Source: Bin52 sp965243345 (GTDB lineage: Bacteria > Pseudomonadota > Alphaproteobacteria > Thalassobaculales > Thalassobaculaceae). Taken from it: a stretch of DNA of 64,000 nucleotides. The position numbers and the translations under genes are program-made. Below, in pieces: positions 61,619-64,000 of the stretch. The DNA lies in contig CBDEUR010000003.1 in NCBI GenBank assembly GCA_965243345.1, positions 3,906,001 to 3,970,000 of the forward strand, given 5' to 3'. Position 1 is the stretch's first letter. Each line of letters starts with the position of its first letter. The notes under the pieces were generated by a model, which saw nothing but the letters and a program-made list of their open reading frames with translations, had not been told where the DNA came from and did not search any database.

Positions 61619-63199
61619 ATGAAGGACATACGCAAGTTCCAGCAGATGTTCCGCGACGGCAAGATGGGCCGCCGCGATTTCATGGCGGCGCTCGGTGCGC
61701 TGGGTGTCAGTGCGACCGCGGCAGCCGGGCTCCTGACCTCGGCGAAGGCGCTCGCCGCGACCCCGCAGAAGGGCGGGACCGCGCGGTACGCCAACAACCT
61801 GCACGGGCCGGATGACCAGATGGACCCGATGGTGTTCACCTCGGGCATCGACTACACGCGCGGCCGGGCGACCTACAACGGCCTGATCCAGATGCGCGAC
61901 GGCATGGAGCTTGCGCCCGAGCTCGCCGAGGAATGGTCGGCCAACGCCGATGCGACCGAGTACACCTTCAAGATCCGCAAGGGCGTGGAATTCCACGACG
62001 GGTCGGCGCTTACTGCCGAGGACGTGGCTTGGACCATGACCCGGCATATCGGCGAGGACTCGCCGTCGACCGCCAAGGCGCTGATCGCGGCCATCACCGA
62101 ATGGAAGGTGATGGACAGCCATACGGTGAAGGCGATACTGAGCTCGCCCGACTCCGATCTTCCTGCCAAGCTCACCGAAAAGCAGATGAAGATCGTCAAG
62201 ATGGGCACCGAGGATTTCCGCAAGGGCAACGGCACCGGTCCGTTCGTGCTCGAGTCCTTCGAGCCCGGCGTGCGGTCGACCCATGTGCGCAATCCCAACT
62301 ACTGGCGGGACGGGGCGAACTTCGAAGCGCTCGAGATCACCGCGATCACCGATCCGCTGGCCCGTGCCAACGCGCTGATCGCCGGTGACGTCGACCTCAT
62401 CAACCAGGTCAACGCCAAGAGCATCGCGCTGGTCGAGAGTTCGGAATCGGCCCGCGTGATCTCGACCCCGACGAGCGCCTACACCGGCATCTGCATCCTG
62501 AAGAACACCGCGCCCGGCGAAAGCGACGACTTCGTCAAGGCCATGCAGTACATCCAGGACCGCGACCGTATCGTGCGATCGATCCTCAAGGGGCACGGGA
62601 CCGTCGGCAACGACCACCCGGTTGGTCCGGCCTTCGGCCCCGATCACTGCAGCGAACTGCCCATTCGCGAGTTCGACCCGGACAAGGCGAAGTTCCACCT
62701 GGACAAGTCGGGTGTGACCGCTGCCGAGCTGTTCGTGGCGCCGGTGCGCCTCGGCATCGAGGAAATCTGTCTGCTGATGCAGGCCAACCTGAAGAAGATC
62801 GGCTTCGATCTCACCATCCGCAAAGTGCCGTCCGACGGCTACTGGGGCGCAGTGTGGATGAAGGAGCCGATGAACGTCGTGTCCTGGAACATGCGCCCGA
62901 CGGCGAATGCCCAGCTCGCGATCCAGTTCGCTCCCCATGGCAACTGGAACGACACCTTCTGGCACAACGACCGCATGGGCGAACTGCTGCAGGCGCAGCT
63001 GGCCGAGACCGACGAGGCCAAGCGTCATGCCATGCTGTGCGAGATGCAGACCCTGGTTCACAACGGCAGCGGCATGGTGATCCCGGCCCACGTCAACGAG
63101 GTGGACGGGGCCAGCAACAAGATCCAGGGCATTCCCACCGTTCCGTTCGGTGCTCTCGGCGCCTACGAGTGGGTGGAGTTCGCCTGGATGGAAGCATAG
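61619..63199 (+). CDS. Peptide/dipeptide-type ABC transporter substrate-binding protein
   Basis: 526 residues. Family 5 solute-binding protein. A twin-arginine signal is present: Arg18-Arg19 in MGRRDFM followed by a hydrophobic run ending near AKALAATP. Family features are NGLIQMRDG, EYTFKIRKGVEFHDGSALTAEDVAWTM (in pieces) and GTGPFVLESFEPG. Periplasmic. Ligand may be a peptide or another solute (many members bind nickel, opines or sugars). Followed by its permease gene. Confidence 0.9.
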   Translation: MKDIRKFQQMFRDGKMGRRDFMAALGALGVSATAAAGLLTSAKALAATPQKGGTARYANNLHGPDDQMDPMVFTSGIDYTRGRATYNGLIQMRDGMELAPELAEEWSANADATEYTFKIRKGVEFHDGSALTAEDVAWTMTRHIGEDSPSTAKALIAAITEWKVMDSHTVKAILSSPDSDLPAKLTEKQMKIVKMGTEDFRKGNGTGPFVLESFEPGVRSTHVRNPNYWRDGANFEALEITAITDPLARANALIAGDVDLINQVNAKSIALVESSESARVISTPTSAYTGICILKNTAPGESDDFVKAMQYIQDRDRIVRSILKGHGTVGNDHPVGPAFGPDHCSELPIREFDPDKAKFHLDKSGVTAAELFVAPVRLGIEEICLLMQANLKKIGFDLTIRKVPSDGYWGAVWMKEPMNVVSWNMRPTANAQLAIQFAPHGNWNDTFWHNDRMGELLQAQLAETDEAKRHAMLCEMQTLVHNGSGMVIPAHVNEVDGASNKIQGIPTVPFGALGAYEWVEFAWMEA

Positions 63200-63263
63200 G
63201 TCCGGCAGTGCCCCCGCCCGGTCCCCGGACCGGGCGGGACGGCACAACCGGGCGTCTGCGTCC

Positions 63264-64000
63264 ATGACACTCCTGTCCGCGCTGTTGCGCCGCACCGCGC
63301 TCGGCCTTGCAACCCTGTTCGTCGTCTCGGTGCTGATCTTCATCGGCACCAGCATCCTGCCGGGTGATGTTGCCAACATCATCCTCGGCCAGATGGCAAC
63401 GCCGGAGTCGCTCGCCGCACTCCGTGCCAAGCTCGGTCTCGATGAACCAGCCCATATCCGCTACCTGATCTGGCTGACCGACCTGCTCTCGGGCGACCTC
63501 GGTTTCTCCAAGGCCGGGGCGGGAACCGGGACGGTCGGCACGCCGATCTCCGAGATGCTCACGCCGCGGCTGATCAACACCATCCGCCTCGGCGGAGCGG
63601 TGGCGATCGTTGCCGTGCCGTTCGCGGTGACCATCGGCCTGCTGGCCGCCATGTACCCCGGCACGCGGCTCGACCGGTTCGTGACCTTCACGACGCTGGG
63701 CCTGATCTCGGTGCCGGAGTTCCTGGTCGCAACCCTGCTGGTTCTCGTGATTGCGGTGCAGCTCGGCTGGCTTCCCGCCACCGCCTACATCAGCGGCCAG
63801 GAAACCGGCTGGAAGCTGGTGCGGGCGCTGGCGATGCCGGCGCTCACCCTTGTCATCGTGGCGTCGTCGCAGATCATGCGCATGACCCGGGCGACGGTGC
63901 TCAACGTGATGAGCTCGCCCTACATCGAGATGGCGATCCTCAAGGGTGTGCCGCGCCGGCGCATCATCCTGCGCCACGCGCTGCTCAACGCCATCGGCCC
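63264..64000 (+). CDS. ABC transporter permease, DppB type (3' end outside window)
   Basis: First 245 codons. Inner-membrane permease: hydrophobic N-terminus VVSVLIFIGTSILPGDVA (18 residues), several later membrane segments, and the start of the EAA-type loop in LRHALLNAIG at the window edge. Pairs with the substrate-binding protein gene 65 bases upstream. More transporter genes are expected beyond the edge. Confidence 0.88.
   Translation, partial: MTLLSALLRRTALGLATLFVVSVLIFIGTSILPGDVANIILGQMATPESLAALRAKLGLDEPAHIRYLIWLTDLLSGDLGFSKAGAGTGTVGTPISEMLTPRLINTIRLGGAVAIVAVPFAVTIGLLAAMYPGTRLDRFVTFTTLGLISVPEFLVATLLVLVIAVQLGWLPATAYISGQETGWKLVRALAMPALTLVIVASSQIMRMTRATVLNVMSSPYIEMAILKGVPRRRIILRHALLNAIG

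Overview
The window is one stretch of a high-GC alphaproteobacterial chromosome. I infer this from gene order and gene content: rimP-nusA-ylxR-infB-rbfA-truB-rpsO-pnp, fabA-fabB-fabI, hslVU divergent from hisBHAFE, rph-rdgB-hemW, and an LpoA-like protein divergent from rsmI. The genus cannot be fixed from the sequence alone. No rRNA, tRNA or CRISPR array was seen.

Layout. 1-2.0 kb: end of a sulfatase gene and trmB. 2.1-11.7 kb: the transcription/translation/RNA-decay block from rimP to pnp. 11.9-14.5 kb (minus strand): unsaturated fatty acid genes fabA-fabB-fabI behind a clear promoter. 14.9-17.7 kb: a gamma-glutamyltransferase-like gene coupled to a CaiB/BaiF CoA-transferase gene. 17.8-20.1 kb: a small foreign segment with a transposon-like left end, a decayed cupin gene, and a DUF5131 (three-Cys motif) plus TcmP gene pair of visibly lower GC. 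20.3-23.7 kb: lutABC lactate utilisation genes and an SMR-domain gene. 23.7-25.6 kb: hslVU. 25.7-29.3 kb: hisB-hisH-GNAT-hisA-hisF-hisE, in which an acetyltransferase gene sits inside the his operon. 29.7-35.6 kb: gshB, a SirB1-like protein, a BON lipoprotein, rsmI, an LpoA-like lipoprotein and hemW. 35.6-39.4 kb: rdgB, rph, a cytochrome P450 and galE.

39.6-51.8 kb is an accessory, defence-like island. It holds a FitAB-type toxin-antitoxin pair, then a five-gene minus-strand operon, then a hipB gene followed by a hipA stump. In order of transcription the operon encodes a double AAA+ ATPase, an HTH-WYL regulator, a small papain-like putative cysteine peptidase, a PD-(D/E)XK nuclease resembling AddB, and a UvrD-type helicase-nuclease resembling AddA. 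I could not match this combination to any named anti-phage system, and it is the best candidate for an undescribed system here.

51.9-59.0 kb is aromatic/acyl-CoA metabolism: an enoyl-CoA hydratase and a CaiB-type CoA-transferase gene, an intact IS200/IS605-family tnpB whose stop codon lies in the loop of a 13-bp hairpin (a probable omega-RNA end), then paaABCDE for the ring-1,2-phenylacetyl-CoA epoxidase. 59.1-61.2 kb: a cupin protein, a LOG-family enzyme and a quinone oxidoreductase-like protein. 61.6-64.0 kb: the start of a peptide-type ABC importer, cut by the window edge.

Most genes are packed with 1-11 base start/stop overlaps, so translational coupling is common and helped decide many starts.
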